From the NCBI RefSeq assembly GCF_000014565.1, contig NC_008268.1:7258501-7322500 (forward strand): a stretch of DNA of 64,000 nucleotides. The letters run 5' to 3'. The DNA comes from Rhodococcus jostii RHA1 (lineage in GTDB: Bacteria > Actinomycetota > Actinomycetes > Mycobacteriales > Mycobacteriaceae). Positions 29,500 to 38,393 of this stretch are shown here, in pieces. The position numbers and the translations under genes were made by a program. The notes under the pieces are model-generated. The model was not told the origin of the DNA. It saw only the letters and a program-made list of their open reading frames with translations, and ran no database searches. Position 1 is the stretch's first letter. Each line of letters starts with the position of its first letter.

Positions 29500-30822
29500 G
29501 TGCACGCCCACGAGTTGTTGTCGCGTATCGCCCACCTGTCGCTCGAGCACGGTCGCGCCCAGATCGTATCGACCGTCGCCGTGGTGGCGGGCGTCGTCGT
29601 GATGCTCGCGGCGTCGCGTTCCGCCCGGGCACCCATCCTCCGCGCCGCCGCGGTCGCGGTGCCCGTGACCGCGGTGATCGGGGCAGCCGTGTGGGCGCGG
29701 TACCGGCCGCTTCCCAATCAGATACCGCCGGCGGGCTACGCGCGGATCTGGCTCGCCGTCGGCACCCTCGTACTCGCAGCCACCATCCTGCTCCGCAAAC
29801 CCGGTGTCCGGCTCGCCGCGGCGGTCGGGACGGCAGGTGCCGTGGTCGCGGCCGCGGCGGTGGGGCAGGTCAATGCGGAGGTCGGCGTCTTCCCGACCGT
29901 CGGTTCGCTGGTGGGACACCGCGCGCCGACGGTCGTCGAGCCGGTGTCGTTCGGTGACGTCCCCGGGTTCGAGAGCGCCGTGCAGGCAGGGACCCCGATG
30001 GACTCGGTGTGGACGCGTCCGGTGCGCACACCCGGCTCCGGTGTGGTGACGGAAGTGGAGATCCCGGGCACCGAATCCGGATTCCCCGCCCGGCCGGCGG
30101 TGCTGTATCTGCCGCCGGCATACCTGACGTCACCCCGCGCCGTGCTCCCCGTCATGGTCATGATCGCGGGACAGCCCGGGCGCCCGCAGGACTGGTTCAG
30201 CAGCGGACGACTGGGGTCCACGGTGGATGCGTATGCCGCGCGGCACGACGGCCTCGCGCCGGTCGTCGTGGTGGTCGACGCACTGGGGGCGCAGGACGCG
30301 AATCCGCTCTGCCTGGATTCGGCGCTGGGCAACGCCGCCACCTACGTGGCCCGTGACGTCCCCGCGTGGATCGAGAACTCTCTGCAGGTGTCGCATGATC
30401 CTGCGCAGTGGGCGATCGGCGGATTCTCCTACGGGGGAACCTGTTCGATCCAGCTGGCTGTGAACTATCCGGCGATCTACCCGACGTTTCTCGACTTCCT
30501 CGGTCAGGACGAGCCCTCGCTGGGCGATCACGCGGGGACGGTCGCGGCGACGTTCGCCGGCGACGAGCGTGCGTTCGCGGCGGTCAATCCGGTCGACGTG
30601 CTGAGGACGCGGCAGTTCCCGGAATTGACCGGGGTGTTCGTCGCCGGGGCGGCGGACGACGAATACCGCCCGCAGCAGCAGCGGATGTTCGCTGCCGCGC
30701 GGGCGGCCGGTCTGAACGTGCGGTACTACGAACTCCCCGGTGGCCACGAGGGCGCCACCTGGGGTGCGGCGCTCGAAGGGGAGATGGACTGGACCGGCCG
30801 TCAGCTGGGCCTCACCGGCTGA
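29500..30822 (+). CDS. Membrane-anchored alpha/beta-hydrolase (esterase/antigen 85-like)
   Basis: 440 residues from GTG 29500. Four N-terminal membrane helices (about 20-37, 44-62, 75-92 and 100-115) are joined to an extracytoplasmic esterase domain (about 180-440) of the esterase D/antigen 85 superfamily. The nucleophile motif is GFSYGG with Ser310, and the likely catalytic His is in PGGHEGATW near the C-terminus. Such proteins face the cell wall and may act on mycolate or other envelope esters; substrate and mycolyltransferase activity are unproven. An AATACT hexamer lies 6 nt before the start. It is convergent with ptsH. Confidence 0.82.
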   Translation: MHAHELLSRIAHLSLEHGRAQIVSTVAVVAGVVVMLAASRSARAPILRAAAVAVPVTAVIGAAVWARYRPLPNQIPPAGYARIWLAVGTLVLAATILLRKPGVRLAAAVGTAGAVVAAAAVGQVNAEVGVFPTVGSLVGHRAPTVVEPVSFGDVPGFESAVQAGTPMDSVWTRPVRTPGSGVVTEVEIPGTESGFPARPAVLYLPPAYLTSPRAVLPVMVMIAGQPGRPQDWFSSGRLGSTVDAYAARHDGLAPVVVVVDALGAQDANPLCLDSALGNAATYVARDVPAWIENSLQVSHDPAQWAIGGFSYGGTCSIQLAVNYPAIYPTFLDFLGQDEPSLGDHAGTVAATFAGDERAFAAVNPVDVLRTRQFPELTGVFVAGAADDEYRPQQQRMFAAARAAGLNVRYYELPGGHEGATWGAALEGEMDWTGRQLGLTG

Positions 30823-30836
30823 CGGCCGGAAACCGG

Positions 30837-31094
30837 TCAGGCGTCGAGGTCGGCCGCCACCAGCTGGGCCACCTTCTCGACGGCGTCGGCGTCGTCGCTG
30901 GTGACCGTGACGTCGGTGCCCTTGGTGGCGCCGAGCGTCATGATGAGCAGTGCGGAACCGGCGTCCACGGGTTCGCCGTCCGCCACGGCCAGCGTGACGG
31001 GCACACCGGCGGCGGCAACCGCTTCGGCGATGACGGCGGCGGGACGGGCGTGCAGGCCGATGGACGAACCGACGGCGACTGTGGTGCTGGGCAT
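30837..31094 (-). CDS. ptsH: PTS phosphocarrier protein HPr
   Basis: 85 residues, standard HPr length. The phosphorylated histidine is His15 in SSIGLHARPAA, and the conserved GSALLIMTLGATKG helix follows. It carries phosphate from enzyme I (gene at 35213) to the EIIA domain of the fructose permease. It is the last gene of the fruR-fruK-fruA-ptsH set, 57 nt after fruA. As the HPr linked to the only PTS in this window, it could also serve other sugars. Confidence 0.96.
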   Translation of the reverse strand: MPSTTVAVGSSIGLHARPAAVIAEAVAAAGVPVTLAVADGEPVDAGSALLIMTLGATKGTDVTVTSDDADAVEKVAQLVAADLDA

Positions 31095-31151
31095 GGACTC
31101 TCTCCTCTGTCGGTGGGGTTGATGCGGGTCGAGCGGGTCGATCTGTTTCTC

Positions 31152-33254
31152 TTACGCTGCGACTGTCGCAACGTCGGGGTCGAGTTCGGCGTCGGACGCG
31201 CCGGGCTTGATGAATTCTTTGGCGCCGACGACACACAGTGCGGCGACGACGACACCGGCGGCCAGCGCCACCAGGAACCACAGCAGGTTGCCGATGGCGA
31301 AGAAGACGAAGATTCCGCCGTGCGGTGCGCTGAGGGTGACGTCGAACGCCATGATCAGGGCGCCGGTGACGGCGCCGCCGGCCATCATCGAGGGAATGAC
31401 GCGCAGCGGGTCGGCGGCGGCGAACGGAATGGCACCTTCGGAGATGAACGCCGAGCCGAGCAGCCAGGCCGCCTTGCCGTTCTCGCGTTCCGCCTCGCTG
31501 AACAGGCTGGGACGCAGGACGGTCGACGCGAGAGCCATCGCCAGCGGCGGGACCATGCCCGCCGCCATCACGGCCGCCATGATCCGCAGCGAGGCGGGAT
31601 CGTTGACGTTGAGACCGGCCACCGCGAACGCGTACGCTGCCTTGTTCACCGGGCCACCGAGGTCGAAGCACATCATCAGGCCGAGGATGATGCCGAGGAA
31701 GATGACGGAGCTGCCGGACAGACCGTTGAGCCAGTTCGTCAGGCCCGACGTGATCGAGGCGAGCGGACGGCCCAGGACCAGGAACATGAGGGCGCCGACA
31801 ATCAGGGTCGCGAACAGCGGAATGATCACCACCGGCATCAGGCCGCGCAACCACTGGGGAACCGGGATCCGGCTGATCCACAGCGCGACGACACCGGCGA
31901 TCAGACCACCGACGAGGCCTCCGATGAATCCGGCGCCGACGAAGACTGCCACGGCACCCGCGGTGAAGCCCGGCGCCAGACCGGGCCGGTCGGCGATGGC
32001 GAAGGCGATATAGCCGGCCAGAGCGGGCACGAGGAAGCTGAACGCCAGCGAACCCAGTTGGAACAGCACCGCGCCCAGGTACGTCGCCAGGCCACCCTCG
32101 GGGAGTTGGCCGAGGGAGTTGCTGAGGACGATGTCCTCCGCGGGACCGGAGATCTCGTACCCGCCGAGCAGGAAGCCGAGGGCGATCAGCAGACCGCCGG
32201 CGGCGACGAACGGGATCATGTAACTGACACCGGTGAGCAGCACCTGACGCAGGTGGGTGCCCCAGCCGATCGATCCGGCCGGCTCGTCCGCCGCGCTGCC
32301 GGCACTACCCGCGTCCACGATGGCCGCGGACGGGTTCATGCCCGCGCGCAGTGCCTCGGTGATCATGGTGTCGGGCTCGTTGATGGCACGCTTGACGCCC
32401 GACGCCACCACCGGCTTGCCTGCGAAGCGTTCCTTGCCCTTCACCCCGACATCGGTGGCGAAGATGACGGCGGATGCGCCAGCGATCACACCGGGTGCCA
32501 GCGGTGTGCTTCCGCTCGAACCCTGCGTCTCCACGTGGACGACGACCCCCGCGCGTTCGCCGGCGGCGACGAGGGAGTCGGCCGCCATGTACGTGTGGGC
32601 GATGCCGGTCGGGCAGGCCGTGACCGCGACGATGTGCTTCGGTCCCACTTCGGGCTCGGGTTCCTTCTCCGGGGCGACCGGTTCGGGCTTCGGAGCCGGG
32701 ACCGCGGCGGCCGCCGCGGGGGCTGCCGCAGCCGCGGCGGCGGGGGCCGCGGCAGCCGGTGTGGCGGCGGGTGCGGGTGCCAGGACGTCGTTCACCAGGG
32801 TGACGATCTCGGCGGGGGTCTTCGCATCACGCAACGCGCCGACGAAGGCGGGGCGCACCAGTGCCCGCGCGAGTGAGGAGAGCAGCTTCATGTGCTCCGC
32901 GCCCGCACCTTCGGGTGCGGCGATGAGGAACACCAGATCTGCGGGTCCGTCGGGGGCGCCGAAGTCGACCTTCGGGGCGAGCCGAGCGAATCCGAGGGAC
33001 GCCGCCACAACGGCTTCCGAACGGCAGTGGGGGATCGCGATCCCACCGGGAAGTCCTGTCGCCGATTGTGATTCACGCGCCAGAGCGGCGTCGCGGAGAG
33101 CGTCCGCCTCGGTGGCGCGACCGGCGTCGGCCAGACGCCGGGAGAGCGCGGAGATCACGTCCTCCTTGGAGGCTCCGAGGTCGGTGTCCAGGGAGATCAG
33201 ATCTTCGCTGATGATCTGCGGCCCCGAATCGCGGTCGGGTGTCGAGTGAGACAT
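31152..33254 (-). CDS. fruA: PTS fructose transporter EIIABC
   Basis: 700 residues. The EIIA domain (about 10-158) has active His76 in GGIAIPHCRSE. A Pro/Ala-rich linker (about 160-205) leads to EIIB with phosphocysteine Cys214 in VTACPTGIAHTYMA. The EIIC domain (about 335-690) has about ten membrane segments. It imports fructose as fructose 1-phosphate. The ATG at 33254 is preceded by AAGGA; 16 nt separate it from fruK. The fused A-B-C order is the actinobacterial form. Confidence 0.95.
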   Translation of the reverse strand: MSHSTPDRDSGPQIISEDLISLDTDLGASKEDVISALSRRLADAGRATEADALRDAALARESQSATGLPGGIAIPHCRSEAVVAASLGFARLAPKVDFGAPDGPADLVFLIAAPEGAGAEHMKLLSSLARALVRPAFVGALRDAKTPAEIVTLVNDVLAPAPAATPAAAAPAAAAAAAPAAAAAVPAPKPEPVAPEKEPEPEVGPKHIVAVTACPTGIAHTYMAADSLVAAGERAGVVVHVETQGSSGSTPLAPGVIAGASAVIFATDVGVKGKERFAGKPVVASGVKRAINEPDTMITEALRAGMNPSAAIVDAGSAGSAADEPAGSIGWGTHLRQVLLTGVSYMIPFVAAGGLLIALGFLLGGYEISGPAEDIVLSNSLGQLPEGGLATYLGAVLFQLGSLAFSFLVPALAGYIAFAIADRPGLAPGFTAGAVAVFVGAGFIGGLVGGLIAGVVALWISRIPVPQWLRGLMPVVIIPLFATLIVGALMFLVLGRPLASITSGLTNWLNGLSGSSVIFLGIILGLMMCFDLGGPVNKAAYAFAVAGLNVNDPASLRIMAAVMAAGMVPPLAMALASTVLRPSLFSEAERENGKAAWLLGSAFISEGAIPFAAADPLRVIPSMMAGGAVTGALIMAFDVTLSAPHGGIFVFFAIGNLLWFLVALAAGVVVAALCVVGAKEFIKPGASDAELDPDVATVAA

Positions 33255-33270
33255 GGTGTTTCCTTCTTGT

Positions 33271-34251
33271 TCAGGCCGGATCGGGGGCGGGGGAGCTGAG
33301 AGCGGTGACAGTGACGGCGTCGATGTCGACGTGTTCGGGGGTCGGCAGGGTGGTGCCGGGGAGGGCTGCCGCCGCGCTGCCGTAGGCGACGGCGGATCGG
33401 AGGCAGTCGGCGGGCGTTGCACCGGACATGTGTGCTGCCAGGTAGCCCGCCAGCGACGAGTCGCCGGCGCCGACCGTGCTGCGGGCGACGATCGGTGGTG
33501 GCGTGGCCCACCACGCGCCGGCCTCGGTCACGAGAACCGCACCCGCGGCGCCGAGCGTCGCGAGGACGGCTTCGACCCCGCGGTCCACGAGTTGCCTGCC
33601 GGCATGGGCGGTGGCCGTCGGGTCCCCGCGCAGCGCGGACTCCTCGAGCAACTGCCCGTCGGCGCCCGTGAGCTGCGCGAGCTCCTCGCTGTTCGGTTTC
33701 ACGAGGTCGGGAGCGGCCGCGGGGAACCGGTCCGCGAGCGCGAGCAGTGGAGCGTCCGACGTGTCGACGGCGACCCTGCACGGCGCCGAGCGCAAAGCCT
33801 CGACGAGCGTGGCGTACCAGTCGGTGGGAATGCCCGGGGGAAGCGACCCGGACAGCACCACCCATTCGGCCCTGGACCCGCGCTCGATGATCTCCGACTG
33901 CAGATCGGCGAGGGATTCGGCCGACATCGCGACGCCGGGTTCGTTGACCTTGGTGGTGGTGCCGTCCGGTTCGGTGATGGTGATGTTGGTGCGCGCCGGA
34001 CCGGACGTTGCCACGGTCACGTGTTCGATCCCGTGCTCGGACAGGGCGGTGAGCAGGGGATCGCCCTCGTTGCCGGGGAGTACGGCGACAGCGGCGACAC
34101 CGGCCGAGGTGAGCGCGCGGGCGACGTTGACCCCCTTGCCGCCGGGGTCGCTGTGGGTGGCGGCCGCGCGCAGGACGGTTCCTCGTTCGAGGCGCCCCAC
34201 CAGGTTGACGGTGCGGTCGATGCTCGGATTGGCGGTCAGCGTGACGATCAT
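33271..34251 (-). CDS. fruK: 1-phosphofructokinase
   Basis: 326 residues of the PfkB ribokinase family. MIVTLTANPSIDRTVNL at the start, GGKGVNVARAL (about 40-50), and the C-terminal anion-hole motif VGAGDSSLAGYLAA with the catalytic aspartate are intact. It converts fructose 1-phosphate, delivered by FruA, to fructose 1,6-bisphosphate. The start overlaps the fruR stop by 4 nt (ATGA), so regulator and kinase are translationally coupled. Confidence 0.95.
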   Translation of the reverse strand: MIVTLTANPSIDRTVNLVGRLERGTVLRAAATHSDPGGKGVNVARALTSAGVAAVAVLPGNEGDPLLTALSEHGIEHVTVATSGPARTNITITEPDGTTTKVNEPGVAMSAESLADLQSEIIERGSRAEWVVLSGSLPPGIPTDWYATLVEALRSAPCRVAVDTSDAPLLALADRFPAAAPDLVKPNSEELAQLTGADGQLLEESALRGDPTATAHAGRQLVDRGVEAVLATLGAAGAVLVTEAGAWWATPPPIVARSTVGAGDSSLAGYLAAHMSGATPADCLRSAVAYGSAAAALPGTTLPTPEHVDIDAVTVTALSSPAPDPA

Positions 34252-35015
34252 GCGATCACCACCTCGATTCCCTGGTCGTGGAAGTGGGCTCGGTCTGCGG
34301 AACTGATGTCGGCGTCGGTGACGAGGATGTCGACGCTGTGGATGGGGGCGAAGCTCACGAGGTGCTCGCGGCCGACCTTCGACGAGTCGGCGACCACGAC
34401 GACGTGGTTGGCGCACCGGACCATCGCGCGCTTGACCGCAGCCTCCTCGGTGTCCGGTGTGGACAGGCCGTGGCCGACGCTGAGCGCGTTGGTGCCGATG
34501 AACGCGACGTCGACGCGGAGGACGTCGAGGATCCGCAGCGCTTCCTCGCCGACGGCGGCCTGCGTGATGCCGCGCACCCGGCCGCCCAGCATGTGGAGCG
34601 TCACCGAATTGAGCCCCGCGAGCCGGGCGGCGATCGGCACGGAGTTGGTGATCACGGTGAGGTCCAGATCGGACGGGAGTTCCGGGATGATGCGCCCCGT
34701 CGTGGTTCCCGCGTCGAACAGCACGCTGCCACCGGACGGCGGCAGGTAGGTGGCGGCGCGCTTGGCGATCCGGTCCTTCTGCTCGGCGCGGGTGTGGTCG
34801 CGCTCCGTCATGCCGGGCTCGGTGACGGTGAGGGACCCCGCAGGTACCGCGCCGCCGTGCACGCGGCGGATGTGGCCGAGACGCTCGAGTAGAGCGAGGT
34901 CACGGCGCACGGTCTCGGTGGTGACGCCGAACGTGTCGGAGAGGTCCGCGACCGACATGCGACCCCGCTGCGAGATCAGCGTGGTGACCGCTTGCTGGCG
35001 TTCTTCCGGATACAC
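34248..35015 (-). CDS. fruR: DeoR family repressor of the fructose operon
   Basis: 255 residues from GTG 35015. The DeoR winged helix (about 1-57) reads YPEERQQAVTTLISQRGRMSVADLSDTFGVTTETVRRDLALLE, followed by the sugar-phosphate sensing domain with GTTTGRIIPELP and DVAFIGTNAL. I preferred GTG 35015 because the family begins with this M-Y-x-E-E-R-Q sequence and GAGG lies just upstream; ATG 35078 or 35126 would add 21 or 37 unfamiliar residues. It should repress fruR-fruK-fruA-ptsH and perhaps ptsI, with fructose 1-phosphate as inducer. Confidence 0.9.
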   Translation of the reverse strand: MYPEERQQAVTTLISQRGRMSVADLSDTFGVTTETVRRDLALLERLGHIRRVHGGAVPAGSLTVTEPGMTERDHTRAEQKDRIAKRAATYLPPSGGSVLFDAGTTTGRIIPELPSDLDLTVITNSVPIAARLAGLNSVTLHMLGGRVRGITQAAVGEEALRILDVLRVDVAFIGTNALSVGHGLSTPDTEEAAVKRAMVRCANHVVVVADSSKVGREHLVSFAPIHSVDILVTDADISSADRAHFHDQGIEVVIA

Positions 35016-35079
35016 CGTGACCTCGTTCCTGTTCTCGTCGATGAAGTGTTCGATGATGTGATCCGTTATGGTCTGCATC

Positions 35080-35103
35080 ACACGAAATGTTGTGTCATGT
35101 TGT
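35080..35103. promoter_or_regulatory. Candidate FruR operator region
   Basis: ACACGAAATGTTGTGT (35080-35095) has inverted ACAC/GTGT ends, and ATGTTGT occurs twice at a 10-bp period (35087-35093 and 35097-35103). It lies in the divergent fruR/ptsI region where a DeoR repressor would act. Motif assignment is inference. Confidence 0.4.
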
Positions 35104-35119
35104 TTTACGCCCGAGTGTG

Positions 35120-35147
35120 TTGACATGTCAAGAGTTGAGAGTAATCT
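35120..35147 (+). promoter_or_regulatory. ptsI promoter, TTGACA-N16-TAATCT
   Basis: TTGACA at 35120-35125 and TAATCT at 35142-35147 are near-consensus for the housekeeping sigma factor. The -35 is part of the perfect palindrome TTGACATGTCAA (35120-35131), a likely repressor site that would occlude RNA polymerase. The 5' untranslated region would be about 60 nt. Confidence 0.7.
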
Positions 35148-35212
35148 CCGTCACATAGTCGATTCGCATTTCCGACTGTGCGAAGACAGAACGAACCGGC
35201 CAGGAGGACCCG

Positions 35213-36883
35213 ATGACCGAAAACCGTGAAATCGTGCGAGGTACGCCGGTGGTACCGGGCATTGCCTACGCGCCGGTGATCTGGCCGGCTCCGCGGCCGG
35301 AGGTCGCATCCGGATCGGCCCGGATCGACGAGGTGTCGCGCGACGCGGAGAAGGTCCGCTTCGAGGAAGCGGCCGCCGTGGTGTCGCAACGACTCCGCGA
35401 CCGCGCGGCGAGCGTCTCCGGCGCCGCGGCGGAGGTGCTGCAGGCGAACGCGGCGATGGCGGCCGACCGCGGCTGGCTCGGTGCCGCGCAGAAGCTGATC
35501 GCCGGTGGAACCCCGGCGGAGGAGGCGGCAGCCGAGGCCACCGAGCAGTTCGCCACCCTGTTCACCAAGATGGGCGGGCTGATGGCCGAACGCGTGACCG
35601 ACCTGCGCGACATCCGTGACCGCGTGGTGTCCGAACTCCTCGGTCTGTCCGAACCAGGTATCCCCGTGCCCTCGACGCCGTCGATCCTGTGCGCCCAGGA
35701 CCTCGCGCCCGCCGACACCGCCGGCCTCGATCCCGAGCTGATCGTCGGACTCGTGACCGTCCTCGGTGGCCCCACCAGCCACACCGCGATCATCTCTCGG
35801 CAGCTGGGCATTCCGTGTGTGGTCGCGGTGCGTGACCTCGAATCCGTCGTCGCGGGCACCCCCGTCCTCCTCGACGGCTCGGCGGGCGAACTCGTCGTCG
35901 AACCGGACCCCGTGGAGGCCCGCGCCGCCGTGGAACACGGCCGCGCCGAACGGATCCGCATCCAGTCGTGGGAGGGGCCCGGCCGCACGAGCGACGGACA
36001 TTCCGTGTCGATTCTGGCCAATGTTCAGGACGGGGCCGGTGCGCGGTCGGCAGCCACGACCGCCGCCGAGGGCGTCGGACTGTTCCGCACCGAGTTGTGC
36101 TTCCTGGACCGCGATTCCGAGCCGGGTGTCGACGAGCAGGCCGAGATCTACGGCGAGGTGCTCGACGCGTTCGCCGGCCGGAAAGTGGTGATCCGGACGC
36201 TCGACGCGGGTTCGGACAAGCCGCTGCGCTTCGCCAACCACGCCGAAGAGGCGAACCCGGCGCTCGGGGTCCGTGGAATCCGGATCGCCGAACAGAATCC
36301 GGGCATCCTCAGCAGGCAACTCGACGCCGTCGCCGCCGCGGCGAAGCAGACGCAGTCGCAGCCGTGGGTGATGGCACCGATGATCTCGACGCCCGCCGAG
36401 GCCGAATCCTTCGCGGCGGAGGTCCGCGCTCGCGGACTCGTGCCCGGCGTGATGGTCGAGGTACCGGCCGCCGCGCTTCTGGCCGACCGTCTTCTGCGCC
36501 ACGTCGACTTCCTGTCCATCGGCACGAACGACCTCGCGCAGTACACGATGGCCGCCGACCGGATGTCCTCCGACCTGGCATCGCTCACCGACCCCTGGCA
36601 ACCGGCGGTCCTCGCGCTCGTCGCCCGCACGGCCGAGGCGGGCATCGCGGCGGGCAAACCGGTCGGCGTCTGCGGCGAGGCGGCCGCCGACCCGCTGCTC
36701 GCCTGCGTGCTGATCGGACTCGGGGTCACGTCGCTGTCCTGCGCAGGTGCCGCTGTATCCGGTGTGGGTGCGAAGGTGGGATCGGTCTCGCTGGACGACT
36801 GCCGTCGTGCCGCCGAGGACGTGCTCGCCACGAGCGATCCCGCGGAGGCGCGCGCCGCGGCGGTCCGGGTACTGGGCGCGTAG
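35213..36883 (+). CDS. ptsI: PTS enzyme I (phosphoenolpyruvate-protein phosphotransferase)
   Basis: 556 residues. The phosphorylated histidine is His190 in GGPTSHTAIISRQLGIPCVVAV. The PEP-binding barrel shows GIRGIRIAEQNPGIL-like residues, GVMVEVPAAALLADRLL, FLSIGTNDLAQYTMAADR and GVCGEAAADPLLACVLIGLGV. It takes phosphate from PEP and gives it to HPr. The ATG has a strong AGGAGG ribosome binding site. It is divergent from fruR-fruK-fruA-ptsH and sits behind a near-consensus promoter embedded in a palindrome. Confidence 0.97.
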   Translation: MTENREIVRGTPVVPGIAYAPVIWPAPRPEVASGSARIDEVSRDAEKVRFEEAAAVVSQRLRDRAASVSGAAAEVLQANAAMAADRGWLGAAQKLIAGGTPAEEAAAEATEQFATLFTKMGGLMAERVTDLRDIRDRVVSELLGLSEPGIPVPSTPSILCAQDLAPADTAGLDPELIVGLVTVLGGPTSHTAIISRQLGIPCVVAVRDLESVVAGTPVLLDGSAGELVVEPDPVEARAAVEHGRAERIRIQSWEGPGRTSDGHSVSILANVQDGAGARSAATTAAEGVGLFRTELCFLDRDSEPGVDEQAEIYGEVLDAFAGRKVVIRTLDAGSDKPLRFANHAEEANPALGVRGIRIAEQNPGILSRQLDAVAAAAKQTQSQPWVMAPMISTPAEAESFAAEVRARGLVPGVMVEVPAAALLADRLLRHVDFLSIGTNDLAQYTMAADRMSSDLASLTDPWQPAVLALVARTAEAGIAAGKPVGVCGEAAADPLLACVLIGLGVTSLSCAGAAVSGVGAKVGSVSLDDCRRAAEDVLATSDPAEARAAAVRVLGA

Positions 36884-36953
36884 CCCCGGGTGTGCTGCGG
36901 GATCCGGTCCCGAGGGCGCGAAACTCCCAGATCGTGCCTACTATTGGCGAACT

Positions 36954-38282
36954 GTGACGAAAAGAGAAACCGACGCCCCCGACGGTCCGGCCGGTGGCTC
37001 AGCAGGCCCGTCCACCCCCACGCGGGCGTTCGGGTGGGCGCTGCACGGTGACGGCAGGCGGATCGGTGAGGGCGAGGTGGTCGCTCCCGGCGAGCGCCTC
37101 ACCTGGCCGCGCACGGTCGGAATTGGGATGCAGCACGTCATCGCGATGTTCGGCGCCACCCTCCTGGTGCCGACCATCACCGGGTTCCCGGTCACGACGA
37201 CACTGCTGTTCTCGGGTATCGGGACGGCCCTGTTCCTGCTCATCACCCGCGGCCGCATCCCCAGCTATCTCGGATCGTCGTTCGCATTCATCGCGCCGCT
37301 GACGGCGTCGCAGAGTTCGGGTCCCGCCGCGCAACTCGGCGGTGTCGCCGCTGCGGGTCTGTTGCTGCTCGTGGTGGGCATCGCGGTGAAGCTGGCCGGA
37401 TCGCGGGTCATCGACGCCGTCATGCCGCCGGTCGTCACGGGCGCCGTGGTCGCGTTGATCGGGCTCAATCTCGCACCCACCGCGGTGGATTCGTTCGAAT
37501 CGCAACCGCTGATCGCCGGGGTGACCCTGCTGGCGATCCTGCTCGTGACCGTGCTCGGTCCGGGACTGCTGGGCCGTCTCGGCATCCTCGTCGGGGTCGT
37601 CGTCGGCTGGGTGTTCGCAGCCGTGATCGGCGGACTCGCCGAGGAGCGGGTGACGGCGCTGCGGGAGGCGGCCTGGTTCGGCGTGCCCGAATTGCGGGGA
37701 CCGACGTTCGAGTGGTCCGTGATCGCGCTGACCCTGCCCGTGGTCATCGTCCTGGTCGCCGAGAACGTCGGCCACGTCAAGGCGGTGTCGGCCATGACCG
37801 GTCGGTCGCTCGACGACGTCGCCGGCGACGCCCTCGTCGCGGACGGATTGGCCACCACCCTTGCCGGATTCGGCGGCGGCTCCGGGACCACCACGTACGC
37901 CGAGAACATCGGAGTCATGGCCGCGACGCGGGTCTACTCCACCGCCGCCTACTGGGTCGCGGCCGCCACCGCCGTGGTTCTCGCGTTCTCACCGAAGTTC
38001 GGTGCCCTCGTGTTCACCGTGCCCAACGGTGTCATCGGCGGCGCCACCCTCGTGCTGTACGGCCTGATCGGCGTCCTCGGTGTGCGCATCTGGATGGACG
38101 CCGAGGTGGACTTCACCGACCCCGTGAACCTCACCGTGGTCGCTGCGGCGCTCGTCGCCGGCATCGGCGACCTGACGCTGACGATCGGGTCCGTGGAACT
38201 CGGTGGCATCGCGTGGGGTTCGGTCGGCATCCTCGTCGCCTACCCGGTGATGCGCTCGCTCGCGCGGTTCCGCAAGCCCTGA
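36954..38282 (+). CDS. Uracil/xanthine permease (nucleobase:cation symporter-2 family)
   Basis: 442 residues from GTG 36954, with about 12-14 membrane segments. Family signatures are QHVIAMFGATLLVPTITGFPVTTTLLFSGIGTALF near the start and FGGGSGTTTYAENIGVMAATRVYSTAAYW in the middle, where NCS2 proteins bind substrate. The central ENIG segment is of the UraA (uracil) type more than the xanthine type. A TACTAT hexamer lies 9 nt before the GTG. It follows ptsI by 70 nt but probably has its own promoter. The physiological substrate is not proven. Confidence 0.9.
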   Translation: MTKRETDAPDGPAGGSAGPSTPTRAFGWALHGDGRRIGEGEVVAPGERLTWPRTVGIGMQHVIAMFGATLLVPTITGFPVTTTLLFSGIGTALFLLITRGRIPSYLGSSFAFIAPLTASQSSGPAAQLGGVAAAGLLLLVVGIAVKLAGSRVIDAVMPPVVTGAVVALIGLNLAPTAVDSFESQPLIAGVTLLAILLVTVLGPGLLGRLGILVGVVVGWVFAAVIGGLAEERVTALREAAWFGVPELRGPTFEWSVIALTLPVVIVLVAENVGHVKAVSAMTGRSLDDVAGDALVADGLATTLAGFGGGSGTTTYAENIGVMAATRVYSTAAYWVAAATAVVLAFSPKFGALVFTVPNGVIGGATLVLYGLIGVLGVRIWMDAEVDFTDPVNLTVVAAALVAGIGDLTLTIGSVELGGIAWGSVGILVAYPVMRSLARFRKP

Positions 38283-38393
38283 CACGGTGACCGAATGGGT
38301 CACGAATCCCGATCACCTGGGTCATTCACCACGTAGTTCCTCGCCTCTACCGTCGAACGAGACGGACCCAGATAGTTGATACGAGGAGTCGGC

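Noticed and set aside
30790..30840. Terminator between the esterase and ptsH genes
   Set aside because: Only short CCGG-based pairings are possible in the 14-bp gap; too weak to call.
35016..35126. N-terminal extension of FruR from ATG 35126
   Set aside because: The extra 37 residues are not part of the DeoR family, and they cover the likely operator region; GTG 35015 has GAGG upstream.
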